A program made the position numbers and the translations under genes. Below the pieces are notes generated by a model that was given only the letters and a program-made list of their open reading frames with translations, searched no databases and had not been told where the DNA came from. This document shows, piece after piece, positions 1 to 5,731 of a stretch of 7,782 nucleotides of DNA. The stretch covers positions 1 to 7,782 of the forward strand of contig JAENVT010000390.1 in assembly GCA_016650435.1 (NCBI GenBank), read 5' to 3'. The first letter of the stretch is position 1. The number at the start of each line of letters is the position of its first letter. The DNA is from Ilumatobacteraceae bacterium (GTDB lineage Bacteria; Actinomycetota; Acidimicrobiia; Acidimicrobiales; Ilumatobacteraceae).

Positions 1-7
1 CGAGCAG

Positions 8-916
8 ATGCAGCGCGGCACGGTGATCGTCAATGGTGTTGAGCATGTCGGGCGGATGTTCGACACTGATCCGTCGATCGACCGGGCTTCGGTTGAACTG
101 TGCGTCGAGTTGTTCACCGACGACGTGATGATCGCCGTGGCCAATGAATTGGTGCCCAGCTACGAGTTGACGCTGTATCGCCGGCACCCCAGCGGCATCG
201 ATCGCTGGTATCCGCATAGCGTGCCGGTTACGGGCCGCCAAGGCGATACGCAGGATGGTTCGGCGGCGACGCGGGCTGCCTCTGATGCAGCAGCGGCGGC
301 GAAGGCTGCCAAGTCGAAGCCGAGGCCGGAAGTACAGGCATCCGAAGTACGGCGGCCGGAACCACAGCGAACCGAAGCACGCCAACCCGAAGCACAGCCA
401 GCGGCCAAAGCCGAAGTACGGCAACCCGAAGTACGGCAACCCGAAGTACGGCAACCCGAAGCACAGCCTGCGGCCAAAGCCGAAGTACGGCAACCCGAAG
501 CACGCCAACCCGAAGCACAGCCTGCGGCCAAAGCCGAAGCACGGCAACACGAGGCCCAGCCAGCGGCCAAGGCAGAGGTCAAGGCAGAGCCCAAGGCCGA
601 AGTTCGCGTCGCACAAAGGCCGGAGCCAACACCAGAGCCGAAGCCAGAGCCTCGCAACAACCTCAATGCCCCGCCGATCACGCAGGCGGTGCCGGTGACG
701 GCATCCGCGTCGTCAGCGGTCCCGCCGCCGCCGATCACACAGGCCGTCCCCACGATCTCGCCGATCACGACACAGGTGCCGCTGGCCAACATGCCGCCGC
801 CGACCGCCCAGATTCCGGTGACCGCATCTTCAGCAGAAGTCGACGCGGCGATCATCGCCGACGAGGTTGCCGAGGCCATCAAGCGGGCCTTTGCCGGCAT
901 GGGCTCCGGCGCCTAA
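8..916 (+). CDS. Hypothetical protein: small N-terminal domain plus Ala/Pro/Glu-rich repeat linker (possibly 5'-partial)
   Basis: I do not recognise this protein. From the ATG at 8 it has 302 residues, but the frame stays open to the left edge, so the true start may lie outside. Residues 1 to about 72 look like a compact mixed domain with normal high third-position G/C. Residues about 80-215 are a low-complexity linker of Ala, Pro, Glu, Lys, Gln and Arg containing tandem repeats (units such as EVRQP and EAQPAAKA). Residues about 222-275 are proline-rich, with roughly four related motifs of the PPITQAVP type. The last 25 residues (EVDAAIIADEVAEAIKRAFA) could form an amphipathic helix. There is no signal peptide or membrane segment in the visible part, so a cytoplasmic location is likely if the start is correct. 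The gene converges on tadA with a 12-base gap. The layout suggests a tethered or scaffold-like protein with two ends joined by a flexible arm; that is inference from composition only. Confidence 0.75.
   Translation: MQRGTVIVNGVEHVGRMFDTDPSIDRASVELCVELFTDDVMIAVANELVPSYELTLYRRHPSGIDRWYPHSVPVTGRQGDTQDGSAATRAASDAAAAAKAAKSKPRPEVQASEVRRPEPQRTEARQPEAQPAAKAEVRQPEVRQPEVRQPEAQPAAKAEVRQPEARQPEAQPAAKAEARQHEAQPAAKAEVKAEPKAEVRVAQRPEPTPEPKPEPRNNLNAPPITQAVPVTASASSAVPPPPITQAVPTISPITTQVPLANMPPPTAQIPVTASSAEVDAAIIADEVAEAIKRAFAGMGSGA
371..598 (+). repeat. Coding tandem repeat, 15-bp unit nested in a ~54-bp unit
   Basis: Three perfect consecutive copies of a 15-bp unit (GAAGTACGGCAACCC, encoding EVRQP) occupy 413-427, 428-442 and 443-457, with a fourth at 482-496. 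A larger unit starting CCCGAAGCACAGCC recurs at 386, 455 and 509. Its spacings of 69 and 54 bp differ by exactly one 15-bp unit, so the array looks built by slippage or unequal exchange. All periods are multiples of three, so the frame is kept. Copies agree at the DNA level, including silent positions, which points to recent expansion or conversion. Copies after about 548 are more degenerate. Confidence 0.93.
671..832 (+). repeat. Degenerate proline-rich motif repeat (PPITQAVP type)
   Basis: The translated segment holds four related blocks: PPITQAVPVTAS, PPITQAVPTISP, PITTQVPLAN and PPTAQIPVTASS. The shared pattern is Pro, a short Thr/Ile stretch, Gln, then a hydrophobic residue and Pro. Unlike the upstream array, the copies differ in DNA sequence, so this looks like an older, protein-level repeat. 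It could be several copies of a short binding motif, or simply an extended proline-rich linker. Confidence 0.6.
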
Positions 917-928
917 AACCATTTCGAG

Positions 929-1387
929 CTAGCTGCGCCGGCTGGCGAAGAAGTCGCGAAGCATCCTGCCTGCTTCCTCGGCGCGCATCCCGGCCACAAC
1001 GGGCGGGCGATGGTTGAGCCGCGGATCGCCGCAGACCTGGTAGAGGCTGACCACCGCACCGGCTTTCGGGTCGATGGCACCGAACACCACCCGCCCAATG
1101 CGTGCGTTGACCAGTGCCCCGGCACACATCACGCATGGCTCCAGCGTGACGTACAGTGTGCAGTCGAGCAGCCGCCAGTGCCCCACGACGCTGGCTGCAT
1201 CGCGGATCGCCAGTACCTCAGCGTGTGCGGTGGGATCGCCGGTCAACTCGCGCTCGTTGTGCCGGGCGGCGATCACCTGGCCGTCGCGTACCATCACGGC
1301 CCCGATGGGCACGTCGCCGTGGGCGGCCGCGGCGGCCGCCTGGTCGAGTGCCAATTGCATCGCGTCGTCGTCGGTCAGCGGTGCCAT
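929..1387 (-). CDS. tadA: tRNA-specific adenosine deaminase TadA
   Basis: TadA deaminates the wobble adenosine of tRNA-Arg(ACG) to inosine, which allows one tRNA to read several CGN codons; it acts in the cytoplasm as a homodimer. The 152-residue product matches the family's usual length of about 150-170. Visible motifs, numbered from the ATG at 1387, are PIGAVMV (27-33), N44, the zinc and catalytic HAE signature (H55, E57) in TAHAEVLAIR, and PCVMC giving zinc ligands C85 and C88. A longer reading from 1471 is open, but its first 27 residues translate the tRNA-Ser gene and must be rejected. A GTG at 1390 is an alternative start one codon upstream. No Shine-Dalgarno is possible in the 5-base gap to the tRNA, so translation may be near-leaderless after tRNA processing. 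The gene converges with the unknown repeat-protein gene. Confidence 0.97.
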   Translation of the reverse strand: MAPLTDDDAMQLALDQAAAAAAHGDVPIGAVMVRDGQVIAARHNERELTGDPTAHAEVLAIRDAASVVGHWRLLDCTLYVTLEPCVMCAGALVNARIGRVVFGAIDPKAGAVVSLYQVCGDPRLNHRPPVVAGMRAEEAGRMLRDFFASRRS

Positions 1388-1392
1388 CACAG

Positions 1393-1477
1393 CGGAGGGG
1401 GTGGGATTCGAACCCACGGAGGGTTGCCCCTCACACGCTTTCCAAGCGTGCCGATTCGGCCGCTCTCGCACCCCTCC
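1393..1477 (-). tRNA. tRNA-Ser(GGA)
   Basis: The 85-nt minus-strand gene folds as a class II tRNA. The acceptor stem is GGAGGGG (1477-1471) pairing with CCCCTCC (1400-1394), followed by discriminator G at 1393, as expected for serine. The anticodon stem CACGC/GCGTG encloses the loop TTGGAAA, with anticodon GGA at 1443-1441. A long variable arm (GAGGGG-CAA-CCCTC) is typical of tRNA-Ser. The T arm is GTGGG-TTCGAAT-CCCAC. The CCA end is not encoded (CTG follows), so it must be added after 3' trimming. It reads UCC and UCU codons. The tadA start lies only 5 bases downstream on the same strand. Confidence 0.97.
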
Positions 1478-1528
1478 TGGGGCACAGAAGGGTAGCGGTC
1501 ACGCTAGGCTCGCGCTACCGAACTTCGG
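1478..1528. promoter_or_regulatory. Divergent promoter spacer between tRNA-Ser and SRP RNA, with 7-bp dyad
   Basis: This 51-base spacer must carry promoters for two divergent stable-RNA genes. On the minus strand, TACCCT (1494-1489) fits a -10 element 11 bases before the tRNA 5' end. On the plus strand, TAGGCT (1505-1510) fits a -10 element for ffs. Neither has a convincing -35 hexamer at standard spacing. A perfect inverted repeat, GGTAGCG (1491-1497) and CGCTACC (1513-1519), spans both candidate -10 regions, with arm centres 22 bp apart. The promoter calls are inference from position and short motifs. Confidence 0.4.
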
Positions 1529-1538
1529 CACCCGCCGG

Positions 1539-1654
1539 GTGAGGTGACGGTCGGGCCCTGTGCGACGGGCGCCCGGGAATCAGGTCAGGACCGGGAGGTA
1601 GCAGCCTTCAACGGCAGCGCCTGTGTGCCGCAGGTAGCCTGGCCGTCACCTCAC
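1539..1654 (+). ncRNA. ffs: Signal recognition particle RNA, small bacterial (4.5S) type
   Basis: This RNA joins the Ffh GTPase to form the SRP that targets nascent membrane proteins to FtsY and the Sec translocon. The universally conserved domain IV is clear. The 5' side is CAGGTCAGGACC (1581-1592), followed by a GGGA tetraloop (1593-1596, GNRA class; many species have GGAA), and GGTAGCAGCC on the 3' side (1597-1606) carries the AGCAGCC internal-loop strand. Further down the rod, GGCGC (1568-1572) pairs with GCGCC (1617-1621), and the 3' strand GTGTGCCGCAGGTAGC resembles the E. coli 4.5S RNA. The ends are set here by the perfect terminal helix 1539-1550 with 1643-1654; pairing can extend out to 1529 and 1664, so the mature ends are uncertain by about ten bases. 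There is no Alu domain. The 3' end overlaps the opposing exonuclease gene. Confidence 0.94.
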
Positions 1655-1674
1655 TCGGCGGGTGTCAGTTTTTT
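1643..1674 (+). terminator. Probable ffs terminator: 3' helix arm followed by six T
   Basis: The 3' arm of the extended SRP RNA helix (1643-1664) is followed after four bases by TTTTTT (1669-1674). This resembles an intrinsic terminator in which the RNA's own terminal helix is the stem, although its 5' arm is about 90 nt upstream rather than in a compact hairpin. No stronger local hairpin was seen. The same bases on the minus strand encode the C-terminus of the exonuclease. Confidence 0.45.
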
Positions 1675-2536
1675 GGGCGAGGCGGTGGGCGCGCTCGGCC
1701 AGGTGAGGCGCACCAAGCCGCTCGGCGAGGGCCGCAAGACCGGGCGTCGGGCCTTTCCATTGCCAGTCATCGACGCGACCGACGGGTACGTCGACCTCGA
1801 TCGTGGCGATCCTGCGGAACAGCAACGCAAGGTCAAGTTGATCGCGGAGCGTGACGGCCAACTTCTCCGCGCCGCGTAGCGCAGGCAACCCCCAATCACG
1901 CGACGATGCCGGAATCTCGGTGATCGAACCGAACTTCGCCAGCACGGTCGCAGCGCTCTTGGCACCCCAACCGGCAAGCCCGGGATAGCCGTCGGCGGAG
2001 TCGCCGACGAGCGCCAAATAGTCGGCGATCGACGCCGGACTGACCCCGAACTTGAGGGTCACGGCAGCTTCATCGACGATCTCACCCTTGCGGCGGTCGT
2101 ATTGGACAACGCGGGTGCCGCGAACACACTGCCCGAGGTCTTTGTCGGGCGTCACGATCATCACCTGGGTGACCCGCTGGTCGGCATCGGCAACCGCTGC
2201 GGCAGCACCCAAAGCATCATCAGCTTCGTACTCGACCATCGCCCACGTCGTAAAGCCGGCGCTGACGAGCGCCTCCTCCATCAACGGAATCTGCGCCAAC
2301 AACTCCGGATCCATGCCGGCGCTGGTCTTGTAGCCGGCCCACATGTCGTTGCGGAAGCTCTCGATCACGTGATCACTGGCCACAGCAACATGGGTCGCGC
2401 CGTCGCTGATGAGTTGCAGCGTCGAGGCGACGACGCCGATCGTCGCGGCGTATGGAACGGCCTCGTTGTGGTGGGCTGCCTGGCCGAAATGTTGGCGAAA
2501 CAACTCGTAGGTTCCGTCGATCAAATGGACGCGCAC
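1646..2536 (-). CDS. Stand-alone 5'-3' exonuclease (FEN/PolA N-domain family)
   Basis: The 296-residue protein matches the length of the 5' nuclease domain of DNA polymerase I, without polymerase parts. This family cleaves 5' flaps and RNA primer ends during Okazaki fragment maturation and repair, using two metal ions. The expected acidic ligands are all visible: D7 (LIDGTY), D55, E104 with D106 and D107 (YEADDALG), D131 and D133 (TPDKDLG), and D179 and D182 (LVGDSADGYPG). The helix-hairpin-helix segment follows as GLAGWGAKSA (186-195). The FRNDMWAGYK segment (61-70) matches the family's basic clamp or arch entry. The start is a GTG at 2536 with a weak GGTGG upstream; the frame closes at a TGA 30 bases upstream. 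The last ten or so codons lie antisense to the SRP RNA 3' end. It is divergent from the coiled-coil gene by 62 bases. Many actinobacteria carry such a stand-alone paralogue besides polA. Confidence 0.95.
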   Translation of the reverse strand: MRVHLIDGTYELFRQHFGQAAHHNEAVPYAATIGVVASTLQLISDGATHVAVASDHVIESFRNDMWAGYKTSAGMDPELLAQIPLMEEALVSAGFTTWAMVEYEADDALGAAAAVADADQRVTQVMIVTPDKDLGQCVRGTRVVQYDRRKGEIVDEAAVTLKFGVSPASIADYLALVGDSADGYPGLAGWGAKSAATVLAKFGSITEIPASSRDWGLPALRGAEKLAVTLRDQLDLALLFRRIATIEVDVPVGRVDDWQWKGPTPGLAALAERLGAPHLAERAHRLAQKTDTRRVR

Positions 2537-2598
2537 GGGGCCACCGTAGTCGGCAAAGATGTCTCAAGATTGGGGCAAGTTCGGCCGATGAATTGACC
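2537..2598. promoter_or_regulatory. Divergent 62-bp spacer between exonuclease and coiled-coil/pil genes
   Basis: Both flanking genes start here with GTG codons and point outward, so promoters for both should lie in or near this spacer. I see no clear -35/-10 pair and no strong Shine-Dalgarno for the plus-strand gene. Leaderless transcription, common in actinobacteria, is possible. The role is inferred from gene orientation only. Confidence 0.35.
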
Positions 2599-3906
2599 GT
2601 GGCGAACGAACTTCCGACGACCCCGGCATGGCTGCCGGCTGCACCGACGACTGAACCTCCTCCACCCGTGCACGCGGCCGCGGCGCCTTCGACGACGGAG
2701 ATTCTGGCGGCGACGATCGCCGGCGCGGTCGAACGGCAGCTCACCCAGTACATGTCGACGATGTCGCAGCAGGTCGAGACGACACGGCAGGCAGCTGAGG
2801 CAGCGCGTCTCGAGATGCAGGCCGAGTTCGCGGGGCAGTTGGAGTCCCTGACCACGCGTATCGATGCCAATCAGCAGGCCAACGATCGATACCAAAGCGC
2901 CCTGCAGGCCGCCTTGGAAGAACGTCTCGCCGAGTTCGCCAACCATCAGCATCAGACCCTGACGACGATCAACACCAAGCTGGCCAGCTTGCCCTCGTTG
3001 GTGCAGGCAGAGCTGCCCACCCAGTTCGCAGTTGTGAGCCGAGGTTTGCGCGACTACCTCGAGCACAAAACCACAGCGATCGAGACGCAGATCGACGAAT
3101 TGCACAAGAGCAGCCGCCGTTTCGACGAGCAGGCCGCCTCGATCGTGGCACACATCAACGAAACCGTGGCAGCGCTCTACCGGCGAATGGACGACGGCGA
3201 TCAGGCAGTGTCGCGAACAATCGAGCAACGCCTCGGCGACTTGCGCGGAGTGGTCGACCAGACCGGCGCAGACGTGGCCCGGCAGTTGGCCGAGCATGGT
3301 CAGATCCTTTCGCAACGCGTCGACGCCATCGACATGAAGATGGTCGACCGGGCAATGGCGATGGAAGATCGCATCAACGAACACAACGGCGTCAAGATCG
3401 CCAACCTGGAAGCAACGATCGGCCGCGTCGGCGCCGGCTTCGACGATGCGATGGGTGCGTTGTCTAAGCGCATCGTCGATCTCGAAGCGATGTTGCTGGA
3501 AGCTGGCGACCGCATGGATCGCCTGGCAGAAGATGTCTCCAAGGTCGACGAAGAAGCGATCAACGCCGTGAAGGAACAGCTGTCGAGCGCCGTCGGCGAG
3601 GCGATGCTCGTGCGCATCGAGGTCGATCGCTTCATCGCTACGCAGGACGAAAAGTTCGATTCCACGGCCCTGCGGATGTCGGAGATCGAGGCACAACTCG
3701 CCGACACCATGGACGTCAGCGAGGCCGTGCAGCTCGAGCGACTCGAAGAGATCGAGCGCGCACTGATCGAGCTCAACCCCAGTCAATTCGTCCGCAAGGT
3801 CGAAGCGAGCTCAGAGACCAACGCATACTCGGCACCGAGCAACAACCCCACGTTGCCGGCGAGCAACACCAACAAAACATCGGAACCCAGCTTCTCGTCG
3901 TACTGA
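2599..3906 (+). CDS. Coiled-coil protein of unknown function, first gene of pilBC cluster
   Basis: I do not recognise this 435-residue protein as a named family. The N-terminal 30 residues are Pro/Ala/Thr-rich with a single Trp. From about residue 35 to 395 it is almost wholly helical and coiled-coil-like, rich in Glu, Ala, Gln, Leu, Asp and Arg with recurring hydrophobic spacing (for example LEATIGRVGAGFDDAMGALS). The last 30 residues are a Ser/Asn/Thr/Pro-rich tail. There is no cysteine, signal peptide or membrane segment, so it is probably cytoplasmic. I chose the GTG at 2599 because the longer open frame from 2452 runs antisense over the exonuclease start and reads as an Arg-rich shadow; TTG at 2593 is an alternative. 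No Shine-Dalgarno is visible. pilB follows after 41 bases on the same strand, so co-transcription with pilB and pilC is likely. A structural or positioning partner of the pilus motor is plausible but unproven. Confidence 0.85.
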   Translation: MANELPTTPAWLPAAPTTEPPPPVHAAAAPSTTEILAATIAGAVERQLTQYMSTMSQQVETTRQAAEAARLEMQAEFAGQLESLTTRIDANQQANDRYQSALQAALEERLAEFANHQHQTLTTINTKLASLPSLVQAELPTQFAVVSRGLRDYLEHKTTAIETQIDELHKSSRRFDEQAASIVAHINETVAALYRRMDDGDQAVSRTIEQRLGDLRGVVDQTGADVARQLAEHGQILSQRVDAIDMKMVDRAMAMEDRINEHNGVKIANLEATIGRVGAGFDDAMGALSKRIVDLEAMLLEAGDRMDRLAEDVSKVDEEAINAVKEQLSSAVGEAMLVRIEVDRFIATQDEKFDSTALRMSEIEAQLADTMDVSEAVQLERLEEIERALIELNPSQFVRKVEASSETNAYSAPSNNPTLPASNTNKTSEPSFSSY

Positions 3907-3933
3907 CGTGAACCGGTAACGCCCCCACTTGGC

Positions 3934-3938
3934 GGGAG
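3934..3938 (+). promoter_or_regulatory. Ribosome binding site of pilB
   Basis: GGGAG lies 9 bases before the ATG at 3948 and supports that start. It sits in the 41-base gap after the coiled-coil gene, with no terminator-like hairpin and T-run in the gap. Confidence 0.7.
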
Positions 3939-3947
3939 ACGGGCAAA

Positions 3948-5720
3948 ATGGCACTGTTTCAAAAGACAAAGGAATCACCCGACGCTGCATCTTCGCTGCC
4001 GCGTCCGCTGGCGGCGCTTGCGGCTCCGGGCGAAGCTGCTGCCGAATGCATGCGAGTCGGCCAGATACTGGTCGAGAGCGAGCAGCTTTCCGCAGAGAAC
4101 TTGGCAATCGCATTGTCGACAGCCAACGGCGACCTTCTGCAGTTCGCCGACGTCGTGCTCGGCCGCTTCGCAGTTGACCGTGCCGAACTGGCCAAAGCGA
4201 TCGCCGAGGTCACCGAGGTCGGTCTTCTCGATTCGAAGTCGATCGAACTGCCTGAGAACGCCAAGGATCTTCTCGACGAGAAGGTCGTCCGCGCTCACTG
4301 CGTGATCGGTATTGCCGAAGAGGACGGAGTTCTCGTCGTCATCGCCGCCGACCCGAGCCCGGCCCGGCGCCGCGCGGTCGAGGCTGCAGCGGGTCGACCG
4401 ATTCGTTGGACCGTCGCCGACCCGGCAACGATCCGCACCTTCATCGATCGAACCTACCGAGCCAACGACGAGATCGAGCGTTTGGTCAAGGTGTTCGAGG
4501 TTGGCGACGACCAGAGCAAGGCCGCGGCGATCGCTGCCGAGGTGAGCCTCGACGATCAAGCGCCGATCATCCAGTTGGTCAGCCGAATTGTCAGCCAGGC
4601 GATGCGCGACCGCACCTCGGACATTCACATCGAGCCGCTCGACGAGCGTCTGCGTATCAGGTTCCGCATCGACGGCCACCTCGTCGAGGCCTTCAGCCTG
4701 CCGCTGAGTGCGCACCCAGCCCTCACGAGCCGCTTGAAGATCATGAGCGGCATGAACATCGTCGAGAAGCGCAAGCCGCAAGACGGTCAGTTCTCGACGG
4801 TGATCGACGGCAAGGAAGTCGATGTGCGTGTTGCCAGCGTGGCCACCGTCTTCGGCGAAAAGATCGTCATGCGTATTCTCGACAAGAGCCGTTCGATGAT
4901 CGGCCTGTCGGAGCTCGGCTTTCCGCGAGAGACCTACCTCCACTACTCGAAGATGATCCATTCGCCGTTCGGAATGGTCATCTGCGCCGGACCGACCGGT
5001 GCCGGTAAGACCACGACGCTGTACGCATCGCTGCTCGAGGTCAACAGCGACGGCACCAACGTGACCACGGTCGAGGATCCGGTCGAGTACGTCTTTCCCG
5101 GCATCAACCAGATCCAAACCAACGAACAAGCCGGATTGACGTTCGCCACAGGCCTTAAAGCAATTCTTCGTCAAGACCCCGATGTCATCCTCGTGGGCGA
5201 GATCAGAGATGCCGATACAGCACGTATCGCCGTCCAATCCGCTCTCACTGGTCACTTCGTGCTGTCGTCACTTCACGGCACCGACAGTGTTGCCGCGCTG
5301 CACCGATTCCTCGACATGGGCATTGAAGCCTTCTTGATCGCATCCGCAGTCGTGGGCGTCATCGGACAGCGTCTGTTGCGCCGCATCTGTGACGGTTGCA
5401 AGGAGCCATACAGCCCTGGCGCCGACGAGCTCGCTGCGTTCCGCCAACACAGTGGAGGCAGCGACAAGTCGCAGTTCTTCCACGGCGCCGGCTGCAACTT
5501 CTGCGCCGGTACCGGATACCGCGACCGCATCGGCGTGTACGAGCTGCTGCGCATCACTCCCGAGCTTCGTCGACTCATCGTCGGCTGGGCCACCACCGAA
5601 GAACTCCGTCGGCTCGCCGTCGCCCAAGGCATGCGCACGATGTTGCGCGAAGGCATGGCGCTGGTCGAGAACGACGTCACCACCATTCCCGAAGTCATCA
5701 AGACCCTGTACGCCAACTAG
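3948..5720 (+). CDS. pilB: Type IV pilus assembly ATPase PilB (GspE/PilB family)
   Basis: PilB is the cytoplasmic hexameric ATPase that drives pilin insertion into a type IV pilus or pseudopilus, acting on the platform protein PilC. The 590-residue product is slightly longer than the usual 550-570. Residues about 35-178 match the GspE/PilB N-terminal domain. The motor domain then shows the Asp box TSDIHIEP (223-230), Walker A GPTGAGKTTTLY (348-359, with K354 and T355), Walker B region DPDVILVGEIRD (410-421, with E418), and the His box TGHFVLSSLHGTDS (434-447). A zinc-binding tetracysteine, C481-x2-C484 and C516-x2-C519, is characteristic of GspE/PilB extension ATPases rather than PilT. pilC follows at once, with its ribosome site overlapping the pilB stop, so the two are translationally linked. 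GspE of a type II secretion system is the alternative; the neighbouring genes alone do not decide. Confidence 0.97.
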   Translation: MALFQKTKESPDAASSLPRPLAALAAPGEAAAECMRVGQILVESEQLSAENLAIALSTANGDLLQFADVVLGRFAVDRAELAKAIAEVTEVGLLDSKSIELPENAKDLLDEKVVRAHCVIGIAEEDGVLVVIAADPSPARRRAVEAAAGRPIRWTVADPATIRTFIDRTYRANDEIERLVKVFEVGDDQSKAAAIAAEVSLDDQAPIIQLVSRIVSQAMRDRTSDIHIEPLDERLRIRFRIDGHLVEAFSLPLSAHPALTSRLKIMSGMNIVEKRKPQDGQFSTVIDGKEVDVRVASVATVFGEKIVMRILDKSRSMIGLSELGFPRETYLHYSKMIHSPFGMVICAGPTGAGKTTTLYASLLEVNSDGTNVTTVEDPVEYVFPGINQIQTNEQAGLTFATGLKAILRQDPDVILVGEIRDADTARIAVQSALTGHFVLSSLHGTDSVAALHRFLDMGIEAFLIASAVVGVIGQRLLRRICDGCKEPYSPGADELAAFRQHSGGSDKSQFFHGAGCNFCAGTGYRDRIGVYELLRITPELRRLIVGWATTEELRRLAVAQGMRTMLREGMALVENDVTTIPEVIKTLYAN

Positions 5721-5723
5721 GAG
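5719..5723 (+). promoter_or_regulatory. Ribosome binding site of pilC, overlapping the pilB stop
   Basis: AGGAG overlaps the TAG stop of pilB (5718-5720) and lies 8 bases before the ATG at 5732. It fixes the pilC start; the same frame is open back to 5396 inside pilB, but that extension translates pilB out of frame. The overlap favours coupled translation of the two proteins. Confidence 0.85.
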
Positions 5724-5731
5724 CCACGACC

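Noticed and set aside
386..550. Possible CRISPR array
   Set aside because: Units are contiguous, coding and lack unique spacers of even length.
255..698. Plus-strand +1 frame product with NPKYG repeats
   Set aside because: Not called as a gene: there is no ribosome site and it is an extremely basic repeat product. Its codon signal is reported as a finding because it is odd.
160..900. 246-codon minus-strand open frame with Cys/Gly/Ala/Ser repeats opposite the first gene
   Set aside because: Repeats with periods divisible by three keep any stop-free frame open; the plus-strand frame has better codon bias in its flanks.
1388..1471. N-terminal extension of TadA to a start at 1471
   Set aside because: The extra residues translate the tRNA-Ser gene; TadA homology begins only after the ATG at 1387.
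1544..1879. Plus-strand open frame across the SRP RNA and exonuclease 3' end
   Set aside because: It translates the SRP RNA and then the antisense of a clear exonuclease gene.
2452..2598. N-terminal extension of the coiled-coil protein to an ATG at 2452
   Set aside because: It runs antisense over the exonuclease start and is Arg/Gly-rich, unlike the rest of the protein.
2521..3786. 421-codon minus-strand open frame opposite the coiled-coil gene
   Set aside because: It lies in exact antiparallel codon register. Stops there need TTA, CTA or TCA on the plus strand, which are rare in GC-rich genes. The His/Cys/Asp/Leu-rich product looks like a shadow.
3975..5255. 426-codon minus-strand open frame opposite pilB
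   Set aside because: Same register artefact; pilB on the plus strand has all its family motifs.
5396..5731. N-terminal extension of PilC inside pilB
   Set aside because: It is a His/Arg-rich out-of-frame reading of pilB; the AGGAG-supported ATG at 5732 gives the normal PilC N-terminus.
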